The notes below the pieces were generated by a model that made no database searches, was not told the origin of the DNA, and worked only from the letters and a program-made list of their open reading frames with translations. A stretch of 64,000 bases of DNA, from contig CAYVHV010000014.1 of the NCBI GenBank assembly GCA_964451305.1, positions 1 through 64,000 on the forward strand, in the 5' to 3' direction. Shown here one piece after another: positions 41,171 to 49,127 of this stretch. How positions within the stretch are numbered: the stretch's first letter is position 1; every line of letters starts with the position of its first letter. The DNA is from SHLQ01 sp964451305. Lineage in GTDB: Bacteria > Actinomycetota > Acidimicrobiia > Acidimicrobiales > SHLQ01. The position numbers and the translations under genes are program-made.

Positions 41171-41806
41171 ATGACGAACATAGCGCCAGCGATCGAACGA
41201 TTCCGCAGAGATACCGATGCTCCCGCCGTGCTTGCCGCAACCATCGACAGAGACGGAGGATTCGAGGTCGAAGCCGTCGGTATTCGTCGACGAGACGAGC
41301 CATCGACCGTGGTCTCGATCGACGACCAAGTCCATATTGGATCGTGCGGGAAGGCAATGACGAGCGCGCTCTACGCACGACTGGTCGAAGTGGGCCCGGT
41401 CGTTATCGGGAAAGGAAATGTGATCGGGGCCGAACACAAATACCCCGACAATCCCGCGCTGTTGACCCCAGCAGGGCGCTATCACCTCACCCTCCACGAC
41501 TGGGCGCGGTTCATCACGGTGATCCTTCGAAACGGAGACGGGTTCCTCACCTCCGACAGCATCGAACGGTTGACCACGATGCCGACGAGTGGCTCCGATG
41601 GGTTCGCAATGGGATGGGCTGACGCGCAGCACAGTGGCGGATCGATCGCCATGCAAGGTTCGAACACCCTATGGTCGGCGACCGTCTTCATCGATGAGCA
41701 CATGACGATTGCCTCGCTGGTGGCCGTAAACGATGGCCGTCGACGCATTCTCGAGAACTCTGCACACCTCGCTCACGGGCTCGTCTTTGGTACCGCTCCC
41801 ACGTAA
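41171..41806 (+). CDS. internally shortened beta-lactamase-type serine hydrolase
   Basis: Relative of class C beta-lactamase/esterase proteins, but only 211 residues instead of about 350. The nucleophile motif SxxK is present as GSCGK (about 58-62). The piece DNPALLTPAGRYHLTLHDWARF (parts: TPAGRYHLTLHDWARF) and the late AMQGSNTLWSATV are recognisable family landmarks. Between SxxK and TPAG only about 35 residues remain where relatives have about 150, so the region with the YxN motif is gone. The HxG third motif is QGS. It is probably catalytically impaired or a decayed copy, but the frame is intact. Confidence 0.6.
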   Translation: MTNIAPAIERFRRDTDAPAVLAATIDRDGGFEVEAVGIRRRDEPSTVVSIDDQVHIGSCGKAMTSALYARLVEVGPVVIGKGNVIGAEHKYPDNPALLTPAGRYHLTLHDWARFITVILRNGDGFLTSDSIERLTTMPTSGSDGFAMGWADAQHSGGSIAMQGSNTLWSATVFIDEHMTIASLVAVNDGRRRILENSAHLAHGLVFGTAPT

Positions 41807-41826
41807 GGGGTGGAGGTGAATCGCTG

Positions 41827-42417
41827 CTAGGAGCGATGACCTCCGGCATTCCAACCGTTGTTTGACAGGTGGGTGCTCGCGAACTCGAACGGTGCATCTT
41901 CGAGTGGAGTCTGGAGCGTGTCGTTCCAACGATTGAGGAAACCAAAGAGCGAAATAACGCTGACGATCTCGACGACTTGTTCTTCGGAGAAATGCTCTGC
42001 GAGAGCATCAAAGTGCGCGGCCGTCGATGCGTTCGGCGTGACGCTTGCGTCGCGGGCGAGGGCCAACGCAGCCCGCTCTGCGGGGGAGAAGAGATCGCTC
42101 GTCTCGAACAACCACACGTTCTCGACCTTCTCAGCAGCGATTCCTTTGTGCACTGCGCCTTCGGCGGTGTGGGCTTGGCAGTACATGCACCCGGCGGCCG
42201 TCGACGAGATCTGCGCGATAAGGGCCTTGAGGCCAATGTCGACAGACCCAGGCCCCATGACCGCTGGAGCGAGCGGTGCGAACGCTTTAAGCACGGCGGG
42301 GGTACGGGCCATCACGAGCAGCGATGTCGGGACGTACCCGGTCGCTGCCTCGATTGCATTGAACATCTCGTCCAGCTCGGTGAGGGCCTGTCGTTCCATT
42401 GGTTCTATGCGTGCCAT
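41827..42417 (-). CDS. carboxymuconolactone decarboxylase/AhpD-like protein
   Basis: Helical peroxidase-related protein of 196 residues. The redox pair is CMYCQAHT, Cys-x-x-Cys followed by His, as in AhpD-type alkyl hydroperoxidase-coupled proteins. The segment LKALIAQISSTAAGCMYC fits the family, and FGFLNRWNDTL is typical of the peroxidase-related subset. GGAGAAG precedes the ATG. A CAATATTG palindrome lies just upstream (42448-42455). Confidence 0.85.
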   Translation of the reverse strand: MARIEPMERQALTELDEMFNAIEAATGYVPTSLLVMARTPAVLKAFAPLAPAVMGPGSVDIGLKALIAQISSTAAGCMYCQAHTAEGAVHKGIAAEKVENVWLFETSDLFSPAERAALALARDASVTPNASTAAHFDALAEHFSEEQVVEIVSVISLFGFLNRWNDTLQTPLEDAPFEFASTHLSNNGWNAGGHRS

Positions 42418-42439
42418 GGTCTTCTCCAGAGGGTTCTTT

Positions 42440-42470
42440 TGGGTTGTGACAATATTGGTAACAGTGGTTT
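42440..42470. promoter_or_regulatory. divergent regulatory gap with CAATATTG palindrome
   Basis: The gap between the AhpD-like gene and the GGDEF-EAL gene holds CAATATTG, a perfect eight-base palindrome flanked by TGTGA and GTAACA. On the minus strand TATTGT inside it could be the -10 box of the AhpD-like gene. It is a plausible operator site for a redox or MarR-type regulator. Confidence 0.3.
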
Positions 42471-42530
42471 AGTCAGAACAGTAACGAGTCGATACGAGAT
42501 TATGCGAACGTTTCGACCGTGGGCGCGTCT

Positions 42531-44366
42531 ATGAAAGGGCTGCGTCGTTCTTGGATCATCACTGCTGTGGTCGGCACACTCTTCGTCGTCGCGGTCCTAA
42601 GCGCGATTTTCGAGAGTCGCGAAGCGTTGCACTACCGCGAAACCGGCCGTGCGTCTACACAACTCGAGCTCGCAGCGCACACGCTGTCAATGATCGAACT
42701 GATCGAAGCGCCTCCCGCCGGAGTCGAGCTGGAAGAAGCCGATGCTGTAGCCCTCCTCGAAGATGAAACTGCCTTCGCTCGGACAGGCCTTAATGCAGAT
42801 GAGCAAACTCGGGCGGTGCAACTGGTTGGGGGTCTGGTCAACAACGCGGAGATCGATGGGCAAACCGAACGTGAGGAGATTGAAGAACTCCTGCAGATTC
42901 TTCATGACGATGCAGAACTGGCCGAACAGCGCGGCACCGAAGCCGAAACCTCAGCCTTTCGATGGATTTTGCTCTCAGCGATCACCGGAGTTGGAATCGT
43001 TTGGCTCGTGCTCAGTGCTCAGCGACGTACGAGAAGGCTCAGACAGAATCTGAAAGAGCAAGCATTCACCGACTTCTTGACCAGACTGCCGAATCGTCGC
43101 GAGCTGGCGGTCTGCTTTGATATCGCAAAAGAAGAAATGGAGCGCGACGATGTCCTTACCGCTCTCCTCTACATGGATCTCGATGGATTCAAAGAGATCA
43201 ACGATGCCGGGGGCCACGACACCGGTGATCAGATCCTGAAGGTGGTTGCCGAAAAGCTGAGCGCAGCGACGATGAGCGATAACGAGACGCTCGTTCGACT
43301 TGGCGGTGACGAGTTCGGTGTCGTGGTTCGCAATCTCGAATCTGTTGAGGAAGCGCGTACGGTAGCGGAGCGCTTCCGGACCTCGCTGTCCAACAATTCA
43401 GGACCGGGTGATGTTCTCCATATCAGCGTCGGACTGGCCGTCTGCGACGACGTGGAAATGCTCAGCGAGTTGCAGAGCCAAGCGAACCTCGCCATGTACG
43501 AAGCGAAGAAACGGCAGGGTTCCTCTGTCACCTTGTATGAAGAGCGCATGAGTGAGGCCGCCAACATGACGGCCGGGCTATTGCTCGCCCTTCGCAACGC
43601 TGAGCTCGACCAGGAGTTCTCGCTCGAGTACCAGCCAGTCGTCGCCATCGACAGTGATGACGTGTTCTTCGTCGAGGCGTTACTCCGCTGGAACAGTCCG
43701 TCGCTCGGCCGGGTCAATCCCAACGACTTCATCCCTCTTGCCGAAAGCAGCGGCGAGATCCAACGGATCGGTGATTGGGTCATTCGGAGCGCATTCGAGC
43801 AGCACGTGGCATGGCAGGACGACGCCTTGACAAGGGACCTGTCGATCTCGGTCAACGTTTCGATCAATCAACTCGAAGACGATGACTTCGTGGTTCGCCT
43901 TCTCTCCACCGCAAGCGAATTCAGCAGTGTCGACCCGTCGAAGTTGATTATCGAAGTAACCGAGTCGTCGGCTTCTGGATCGGTGGTCATGGAACGGCTC
44001 GCTGAGCTCCGGGCAGCCGGCTACCGGGTTGCTATCGACGACTTCGGATCTGGGTATTCGAATCTCGCGCAGCTGATCCAGACCCCGTTCGACATCTTGA
44101 AGATCGACCGGCAACTCATCGCAAGTCTCGAGGAGAGCGACGCGAGTGGGGTCACGTCGATCGACGTCCTCGCAGCGATCGGTGCAATCGCTCGGGCCCA
44201 GGGTGCTCCAGTCGTGTGTGAGGGCGTCGAAGAACAACATCAGCTCGCGCCGCTGATCAGCGCCGAGATCTCTCATATCCAAGGATGGCTGATCTCAAAG
44301 TCGGTGCCAGCAGACGAACTGCGTACCTTCCTCGCCCACAACGCTTCGGTCGCGTCCGCCGCATAG
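42531..44366 (+). CDS. membrane GGDEF-EAL cyclic-di-GMP protein
   Basis: Bifunctional candidate for making and breaking cyclic di-GMP, 611 residues. An N-terminal helix (about 8-27), an extracytoplasmic sensor of about 110 residues and a second helix (about 140-160) precede a GGDEF domain, with RLGGDEFGVV intact. An EAL domain follows with EALLRW, NVSINQL, EVTESSA, IDDFGSGYSNL, ILKID and CEGVEEQ, so all EAL metal and catalytic residues seem present. The RxxD feedback site before GGDEF is absent (the sequence there is DNETLV). The ATG at 42531 is chosen over GTG 42519. Both have weak ribosome sites. Confidence 0.88.
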   Translation: MKGLRRSWIITAVVGTLFVVAVLSAIFESREALHYRETGRASTQLELAAHTLSMIELIEAPPAGVELEEADAVALLEDETAFARTGLNADEQTRAVQLVGGLVNNAEIDGQTEREEIEELLQILHDDAELAEQRGTEAETSAFRWILLSAITGVGIVWLVLSAQRRTRRLRQNLKEQAFTDFLTRLPNRRELAVCFDIAKEEMERDDVLTALLYMDLDGFKEINDAGGHDTGDQILKVVAEKLSAATMSDNETLVRLGGDEFGVVVRNLESVEEARTVAERFRTSLSNNSGPGDVLHISVGLAVCDDVEMLSELQSQANLAMYEAKKRQGSSVTLYEERMSEAANMTAGLLLALRNAELDQEFSLEYQPVVAIDSDDVFFVEALLRWNSPSLGRVNPNDFIPLAESSGEIQRIGDWVIRSAFEQHVAWQDDALTRDLSISVNVSINQLEDDDFVVRLLSTASEFSSVDPSKLIIEVTESSASGSVVMERLAELRAAGYRVAIDDFGSGYSNLAQLIQTPFDILKIDRQLIASLEESDASGVTSIDVLAAIGAIARAQGAPVVCEGVEEQHQLAPLISAEISHIQGWLISKSVPADELRTFLAHNASVASAA

Positions 44367-44409
44367 CGATTTTCAGCGGCATCAGCGGCGCCGAACCGCA
44401 GGTGGTGTA

Positions 44410-44511
44410 GGTCTCTCGGCCTGGTTTTTCCTCGTGAGATCGCGATTGGGTAGGGGTGTTTCGGTGGTTGGGTAGGCGCGGCCTTGCACTGTCAGCGAGG
44501 ATCGAGAGACC
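44410..44511 (+). promoter_or_regulatory. leader region of the ECF sigma gene with repeats
   Basis: GGTCTCTCG (44410-44418) is the exact complement of CGAGAGACC (44503-44511), enclosing 84 bases that end just before the start codon. Inside are two direct copies of TTGGGTAGG (44446-44454 and 44468-44476), 22 bases apart. Both features suit control of the sigma gene by RNA folding or by a DNA-bound dimer. Confidence 0.4.
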
Positions 44512-44519
44512 CTCGATAC

Positions 44520-45089
44520 ATGACACGTTTACGTGCACGCCAACTCGATCGAACGCAGACGTTCGAACAGTTCTATGAGTCGAACGTCGATCAGCTGTAC
44601 GGCTTTTTGCGTATCCGGTCGAGTGCTGCTCTCGCCGAAGAGTTAACCGCCGAGGTATTCGTCTCTGCGTTTGAACGCTGGACCGATGAGTCACCGCTGA
44701 CCACCGGTTGGCTCTTCACCGTTGCTCGGCGTCGCTTGGTCGATGAGTGGCGTACATGCGCCCGGATCGACAAACGATTCCAGAGGCTCGTCCCAACGGC
44801 ACAAACGACGTGTCCTGATAGATCGAGCGAATCCGAGGCACGGGTAACGGTACTCACCGTGCTGGACGAGTTGCCGAAACCGTATCGACAGGCGTTAATC
44901 CTGCGTTACGTCGATGACCTGTCGCTTGGAGATGTCGCCGAAGTGCTTGAACGCTCCAAGCAAGCAACAGAATCTCTTCTCGCACGAGCACGTCGAACAT
45001 TCGCCACCCTGTACAAAGCGGCCGATGTCGTCGATGACCATTCGCCAGTAGGGCGCCAGCATTCTCGTGGCCTCGCCGTCTCGCGATGA
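44520..45089 (+). CDS. ECF-type RNA polymerase sigma factor
   Basis: Sigma-70 family extracytoplasmic-function factor of 189 residues. Region 2 covers FEQFYESNVDQLYGFLR to TGWLFTVARRRLVDEWR (parts: ELTAEVFVSAFERW, WLFTVARRRLVDEWR). Region 4 is LDELPKPYRQALILRYVDDLSLGDVAEVLERS (parts: PKPYRQALILRYVDDLS, GDVAEVL), followed by a helix LLARARRTF. ATG 44520 is the most conservative start. No anti-sigma gene with zinc motif is adjacent. Instead a 42-residue basic ORF overlaps the 3' end. Confidence 0.88.
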   Translation: MTRLRARQLDRTQTFEQFYESNVDQLYGFLRIRSSAALAEELTAEVFVSAFERWTDESPLTTGWLFTVARRRLVDEWRTCARIDKRFQRLVPTAQTTCPDRSSESEARVTVLTVLDELPKPYRQALILRYVDDLSLGDVAEVLERSKQATESLLARARRTFATLYKAADVVDDHSPVGRQHSRGLAVSR

Positions 45090-45195
45090 GCTCCGTTCGC
45101 TGCTTCGTCGGGCGGCTGGACAACCGGCACCACGACGCGTCAAAGCGCGCGTAAAACAAAAGCTCAAGGATGCTGGCTACATCACAAAAAAGTAA
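45067..45195 (+). CDS. 42-residue basic small protein overlapping the sigma gene
   Basis: GTG 45067 opens a 43-codon frame that ends at TAA 45195, overlapping the sigma factor tail by 23 bases and ending six bases before the convergent LuxR-type gene. The product begins ASPSRDELRSLLRRAAG and ends in a lysine-rich stretch KARVKQKLKDAGYITKK, with a net strong positive charge and helical propensity. The frame has a stop at 45049 just upstream. It could be a sigma-coupled regulator or nucleic-acid-binding peptide. It may also be chance, as no homologue is known to me. Confidence 0.4.
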   Translation: MASPSRDELRSLLRRAAGQPAPRRVKARVKQKLKDAGYITKK

Positions 45196-45201
45196 AGCGA
45201 A

Positions 45202-47784
45202 CTAGGGGTCCGCGCTCGTCCAAATGTCGGTGAGTTGACCCCTGCTCGTGATGTCGAGCTTCCGGTATATCCGCTCGAGGTGTCGCCCGACGGTTCGAGC
45301 CGACAGGTACAGCGCCTCGCCGACCTCTCCATTTGAGCGGCCTTCAACGACGAGTTCGACCACCTCTGCCTCCCGTTCGGTGAGCACGGGAGTCATGGCT
45401 TCGTACAGGGGCGACATCGCGTTTGGATCTAACGCAGCGAATCGGTGGCTTCGGCGTTCGGCACGAAGCGCGTCGGAACTATTTCCTGATGCGAGCAGGA
45501 ACCGCTGGGCGCCAGCAGCCATGTCCCACGCAAGTCCGCGTGCGCCGTAGTGCTCGGCCGCGAGGCTCAACTCGGCGAGGCGGGCGCCGTCCTGAGCGAG
45601 ATGAGCGGCAGCCTCGTCGGCATAGAGCTGGGCGAGGCCCGGCCCAGCGGACTGACAAATCTCGGTAAGTCGTTCGACCGTACTTTCGGTTGCGGGATCG
45701 CCGAATGCGAACTCGTAGCGAAGCGCAAACAGCTCGGCGAGAGCGTCGCCTCGCCACCGTGCGGTATCGAGCGCTCGCTGGCGGAGAGCTTCGGACTCTT
45801 CTCCGTCGCGGCGCGCCGCCCTCGACGCGGCGAGACAGATCATCGCGCCAGCGAGGGCATAAACCGACGGCTCGGCCTTCTCGGCCATCTCCACCAAGTG
45901 TGCGGATCCGACGGTGAAGTCTTTCGCTCGGCTCTTGGCAAAGAGCTGGTAGCCGAACCCGAGAAGCTTTGAGGTACGTTCGGTCGATCGACGTTCGAGC
46001 TCGGTCATGTTGAACGCCGCGGTGAGCGCATCGCCGACGTTCAGCCCGATCGCATTAACGATGAGATCGACGAGCTCGAGTGACGTTGCGACGTCAGCGT
46101 CTCCAGATCCTGCGTATGCGAGCCGAAGGTCGGCATTACTCGATAGCGCTGCGTCGATCCCACGAGACCAGGCCTGAGCAAAGTGGGCTGTCTGGTTCAT
46201 GCGAATTGTCGTGAATGCCAGGCTTGCTTCCATGGCGTAGTCGTTCAGCATCTCGTGGACAACGGGAATGTTGAGCATCATCCACGACAGAACCGACTGA
46301 TCGAGACAAACCAGCTCTTTGGCTCTGGGGTCGAGTTCCTCAGTAAGCATCGTCCCGTGCGCTCGATAGAGCGGTTCGATGGGTTCAAAGAGTTCCTTGA
46401 CCCGGAACTGCATTGCTCGTGCGATCTGATTTGCCCGACCTGTGGTCTTGTCTACGACCACACCCGCGAACTCGAGTGATTCCGCCGGGTCGCCCCGGTA
46501 CTCAAACGATGCGTCGAGCCACATCAGGTAAATCTCGTCGGCCTGAGCTGCTGAGGCAGACTCGACAGCCCGCTCGAAGAGTGCATCAGCCTTATCCCAA
46601 TCGCGCACCATCGCGAATGCCATTGCGGTTTGTGCCGCGACGATCGGGTCGCCGGTTTGGTCGAGGAGCGCAGAGCCGAGCTGCTGAATAACCGTTGGTT
46701 GGCGGGAGCGGGTAGCGGTCTGGAATGCAGAGCGGAGGGCATCTTCGTCTACTGGTTCGTCGGCCGCGAGGCGAAGCAAGGTCGTCTGGAAGCTGTCACC
46801 ATCAGCGGCATCGATCGCGTCTGCGAGTTCAACGCGCAACCGTCGCAACGCATCTGGCGTCAAGCTGGCTGTCGCCGTCTCGCCAAAGAGCGGATGCGAG
46901 ACGAAGAACTTCTCGTCTTTGACGTTGCAGACGCGGCTATCGAGAAGGAGGCGCACGCCGTCATCGCCAGCGAGTCGGCTGATGACGTCAACTGGAGCCG
47001 ATCCTCCGACCGCGATCAGTTCCAGGGCTCGGCGAGCAGCTGGATCGAGCGCGTGCACGTTTCGGCCGACGAGTTCGATCAGCTGGGGTGGCAGACCTGT
47101 AGGCGGGGTGATCGATGCTCCGGACTCGCTCGGAGTCAAACGATTGTTCAACATCGCGTCGACGAGCAGCTCACGAAGGAAGAGCGGGTGGCCAGCTGCA
47201 GTGTCCCAGAGCCATTGTTGGGTGTTGGCGTCGAGCTCGCCGACCATGAGCGACGCGAGCATTTCTTGGCTGGCCTGAGTCATGGGCGATACGCCGACTC
47301 GATCGAGAAGGCCGTCCTTCCACAGCGATTCGGCCGCGGGCGAAACCGGATCGCTCGACCGGTGGGTCGCGAACACGAGGGCAAGTTCCGCTGCGGCGAT
47401 GCGGTGAATGAGTGCCGCCGACGCGTCATCGAGTCGTTGGATATCGTCGACGAGCATCGCGACGGTTCCGTTTCGCGCTCGGCGTGTAAGAGCGGACAAC
47501 ACGAGACGAGCAAGATCTCCTTCTTGGTCGAGGTCGACCAAGCCGAGGAGGGGAGCGAGGGGAATGTCGGCGGTTGCTTGTGCGCCGATGATCTCGATCA
47601 CATCAAAGTCGTACGCCTCGAGGACGGCCTTGGTCTCGTCGAGCAGTCGGGTCTTGCCAACGCCTGCTGGTCCAGAGAAGAACAGGCCGCGAGCGTCGTT
47701 GACTGCTGATTCGATGAGCTGTCGTTCGTGGACGCGCCCGACTAGGGGCGTCGCACCAACCGTTATTCGTTCTTCGTTCCTCAC
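45202..47784 (-). CDS. large LuxR-family ATPase regulator (LAL-type)
   Basis: Signal-responsive transcription activator of about 860 residues. Near the N terminus TPLVGRVHERQLIES and Walker A FSGPAGVGKTR begin an AAA/STAND-type ATPase, with Walker B VAMLVDDIQRLDD. A long helical repeat middle follows, and the C terminus is a LuxR helix-turn-helix (LTEREAEVVELVVEGRSNGEV, ARTVGRHLERIYRKL; shown in parts). GTG 47784 is chosen because GGGGG lies five bases upstream and TATTCT about 20 bases upstream. GTG 47817 would add 11 residues. It converges on the sigma gene and diverges from a small unknown. Confidence 0.85.
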   Translation of the reverse strand: MRNEERITVGATPLVGRVHERQLIESAVNDARGLFFSGPAGVGKTRLLDETKAVLEAYDFDVIEIIGAQATADIPLAPLLGLVDLDQEGDLARLVLSALTRRARNGTVAMLVDDIQRLDDASAALIHRIAAAELALVFATHRSSDPVSPAAESLWKDGLLDRVGVSPMTQASQEMLASLMVGELDANTQQWLWDTAAGHPLFLRELLVDAMLNNRLTPSESGASITPPTGLPPQLIELVGRNVHALDPAARRALELIAVGGSAPVDVISRLAGDDGVRLLLDSRVCNVKDEKFFVSHPLFGETATASLTPDALRRLRVELADAIDAADGDSFQTTLLRLAADEPVDEDALRSAFQTATRSRQPTVIQQLGSALLDQTGDPIVAAQTAMAFAMVRDWDKADALFERAVESASAAQADEIYLMWLDASFEYRGDPAESLEFAGVVVDKTTGRANQIARAMQFRVKELFEPIEPLYRAHGTMLTEELDPRAKELVCLDQSVLSWMMLNIPVVHEMLNDYAMEASLAFTTIRMNQTAHFAQAWSRGIDAALSSNADLRLAYAGSGDADVATSLELVDLIVNAIGLNVGDALTAAFNMTELERRSTERTSKLLGFGYQLFAKSRAKDFTVGSAHLVEMAEKAEPSVYALAGAMICLAASRAARRDGEESEALRQRALDTARWRGDALAELFALRYEFAFGDPATESTVERLTEICQSAGPGLAQLYADEAAAHLAQDGARLAELSLAAEHYGARGLAWDMAAGAQRFLLASGNSSDALRAERRSHRFAALDPNAMSPLYEAMTPVLTEREAEVVELVVEGRSNGEVGEALYLSARTVGRHLERIYRKLDITSRGQLTDIWTSADP

Positions 47785-47803
47785 CTCGACCCCCGCAGCG
47801 GCA

Positions 47804-47809
47804 AGAATA
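47804..47809 (-). promoter_or_regulatory. putative -10 box TATTCT of the LuxR-family gene
   Basis: TATTCT on the minus strand lies 20 bases before GTG 47784, which leaves a short leader with a GGGGG ribosome site. The -35 box is weak. Confidence 0.35.
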
Positions 47810-47910
47810 GAAAACACGACCCGCACTGAGCGAACCGAGTGGCACGAATTAACAAACTCTCCACAATTCGAAACGACCTGGTCGACGTGAAGATCTACAG
47901 ACGGCTGCTG

Positions 47911-47938
47911 TTCGTTGGTTGGGTAACGCAATCGCGTA
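47911..47938 (+). promoter_or_regulatory. putative promoter of the 48006 gene
   Basis: TTGGTT followed after about 16 bases by TATGGT, near 47913-47942, is a plausible sigma-A promoter about 60 bases before ATG 48006. Confidence 0.3.
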
Positions 47939-48005
47939 TGGTTCACTGGACGGCGGTCAGCGGCACGGCGCATCTTTTGGCGCCGGCCATGGAAACGAGG
48001 AAGCA

Positions 48006-48485
48006 ATGGAATCTAAACCAACGACCGGCGAAGGCGAACCCGACGACGCAGCGGAAGCTCCCGACGCTTCAGAGGACTCAACGCCCAAAGGCCCTGCCCT
48101 TGAAGAAACCGAATTCTCCAAGGTGTTGGACGAGGCGAAAGAAAAGAACGACTTCAACATTGTCTGGGAGCCCTTCGTAAACACCCGCTTTCACGTTCCC
48201 GTCGAGGCTCGTTCAGGGCCCGACGACACGTCTCCGGTCAAGCCGCTCGTGAGGACTCGTCCGGATTTCCTCGAGGGTGAACCAACCTTGTTGGTTTCCG
48301 AGCACATTCCTCTCCTCGCAGGAAAGAACCAGCACGAGATCGCGACGATTGAAATGTTCGGCGTGCAGATCGCAGAGATCTTGCCAGCGACGATCAACAT
48401 GATCATCCTCGGCCCCAAGGGTGCGTTCGTGGTGCCGAAAGAGAAGGTTCAGTGGCTCCGCGAGAGTATTCAGCGCCCGGAGTAG
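48006..48485 (+). CDS. SseB-like hypothetical protein
   Basis: Soluble protein of 159 residues. An acidic, Pro-rich first 35 residues precede a folded part beginning about FSKVLDEAKEKND, then NTRFHVPVEAR and PTLLVSEH and a late GPKGAFVVPKEKVQWL. The pattern of a strand with 'VPVE' and a later hydrophobic 'L+seh' element recalls SseB N-terminal-type domains. The match is weak and function is not assigned. GAGGAAG precedes the ATG. An upstream in-frame start at 47919 lacks support. Confidence 0.55.
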   Translation: MESKPTTGEGEPDDAAEAPDASEDSTPKGPALEETEFSKVLDEAKEKNDFNIVWEPFVNTRFHVPVEARSGPDDTSPVKPLVRTRPDFLEGEPTLLVSEHIPLLAGKNQHEIATIEMFGVQIAEILPATINMIILGPKGAFVVPKEKVQWLRESIQRPE

Positions 48486-48521
48486 CGGGCAGCGCAGGCT
48501 AGGTCGGGTCGATCGAGGTTG

Positions 48522-48965
48522 TTACGAGTCGGAACCGATGGCGTCTGCGGCGAGTAGTTCGTTGGTCGTCCGGTGTTGGGCGGGCATCCAGTCGACGTGA
48601 TCGAGTTCGAATTCGATCACCGCAGGAAATTGCACGTCGTGTACGTCGATCGCGAGAAGTGTCATCGTCTCGGCAGCGACCTTCTCTCTCGATGGCCATC
48701 GCGCTGGAATGTTCATCCCGGCGAGGTGCTCGTAGCCCTCGACGATCTCGTCGAGTCCAAGGCCCGCTGTTGTGGCTCTGGTGCTCGCGGAACTTTCCAA
48801 GCGAAGCGTCCCGTCGGGAAGTGTCTTGAGCTGGACGAACTGCATTGGGGTCATCGACACGATGCAGTACGCATCGGGTGTTTGTGAGACGTGCGAGATG
48901 GCCTCATCGAGGATCTCTAACAGATGCCATGCGCTATCGACTCGTACCGCCCGCTGACTGAACAT
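48522..48965 (-). CDS. TY-Chap-like hypothetical protein
   Basis: Soluble protein of 147 residues. The middle, YCIVSMTPMQFVQLKTLPDGTLRLESS (parts: QFVQLKTLPDGTLRLE) followed by LDEIVEGYEHLAG, resembles the type III secretion chaperone-like TY-Chap/SseB fold found singly in actinobacteria. No catalytic motif. ATG 48965 is used. A TTG at 48986 would add seven residues. It is convergent with the 48006 gene, which may be a related fold. Confidence 0.5.
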   Translation of the reverse strand: MFSQRAVRVDSAWHLLEILDEAISHVSQTPDAYCIVSMTPMQFVQLKTLPDGTLRLESSASTRATTAGLGLDEIVEGYEHLAGMNIPARWPSREKVAAETMTLLAIDVHDVQFPAVIEFELDHVDWMPAQHRTTNELLAADAIGSDS

Positions 48966-49100
48966 GCAATGATTCAATCCGCTCAACGCGCCGTGTTCAA
49001 GGACCTTCCACAGACATTGAGCAGCTGTTCACATCAGCAATGACCCGTCGCTCGCCCGAAGTTTGGTCAGAGTGGGACCGATCTCAGAGCTGGATGCGCT

Positions 49101-49116
49101 GAACGTCAGGACGTTC
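49101..49116. repeat. perfect palindrome GAACGTCAGGACGTTC
   Basis: GAACGTC and GACGTTC are exact complements around AG. It lies 12 bases after the stop of the HNH gene (minus strand) and 136 bases before the start of the 48522 gene. It may be an operator for the latter or a 3'-end hairpin for the former. Confidence 0.5.
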
Positions 49117-49127
49117 GTGGACTTCGA

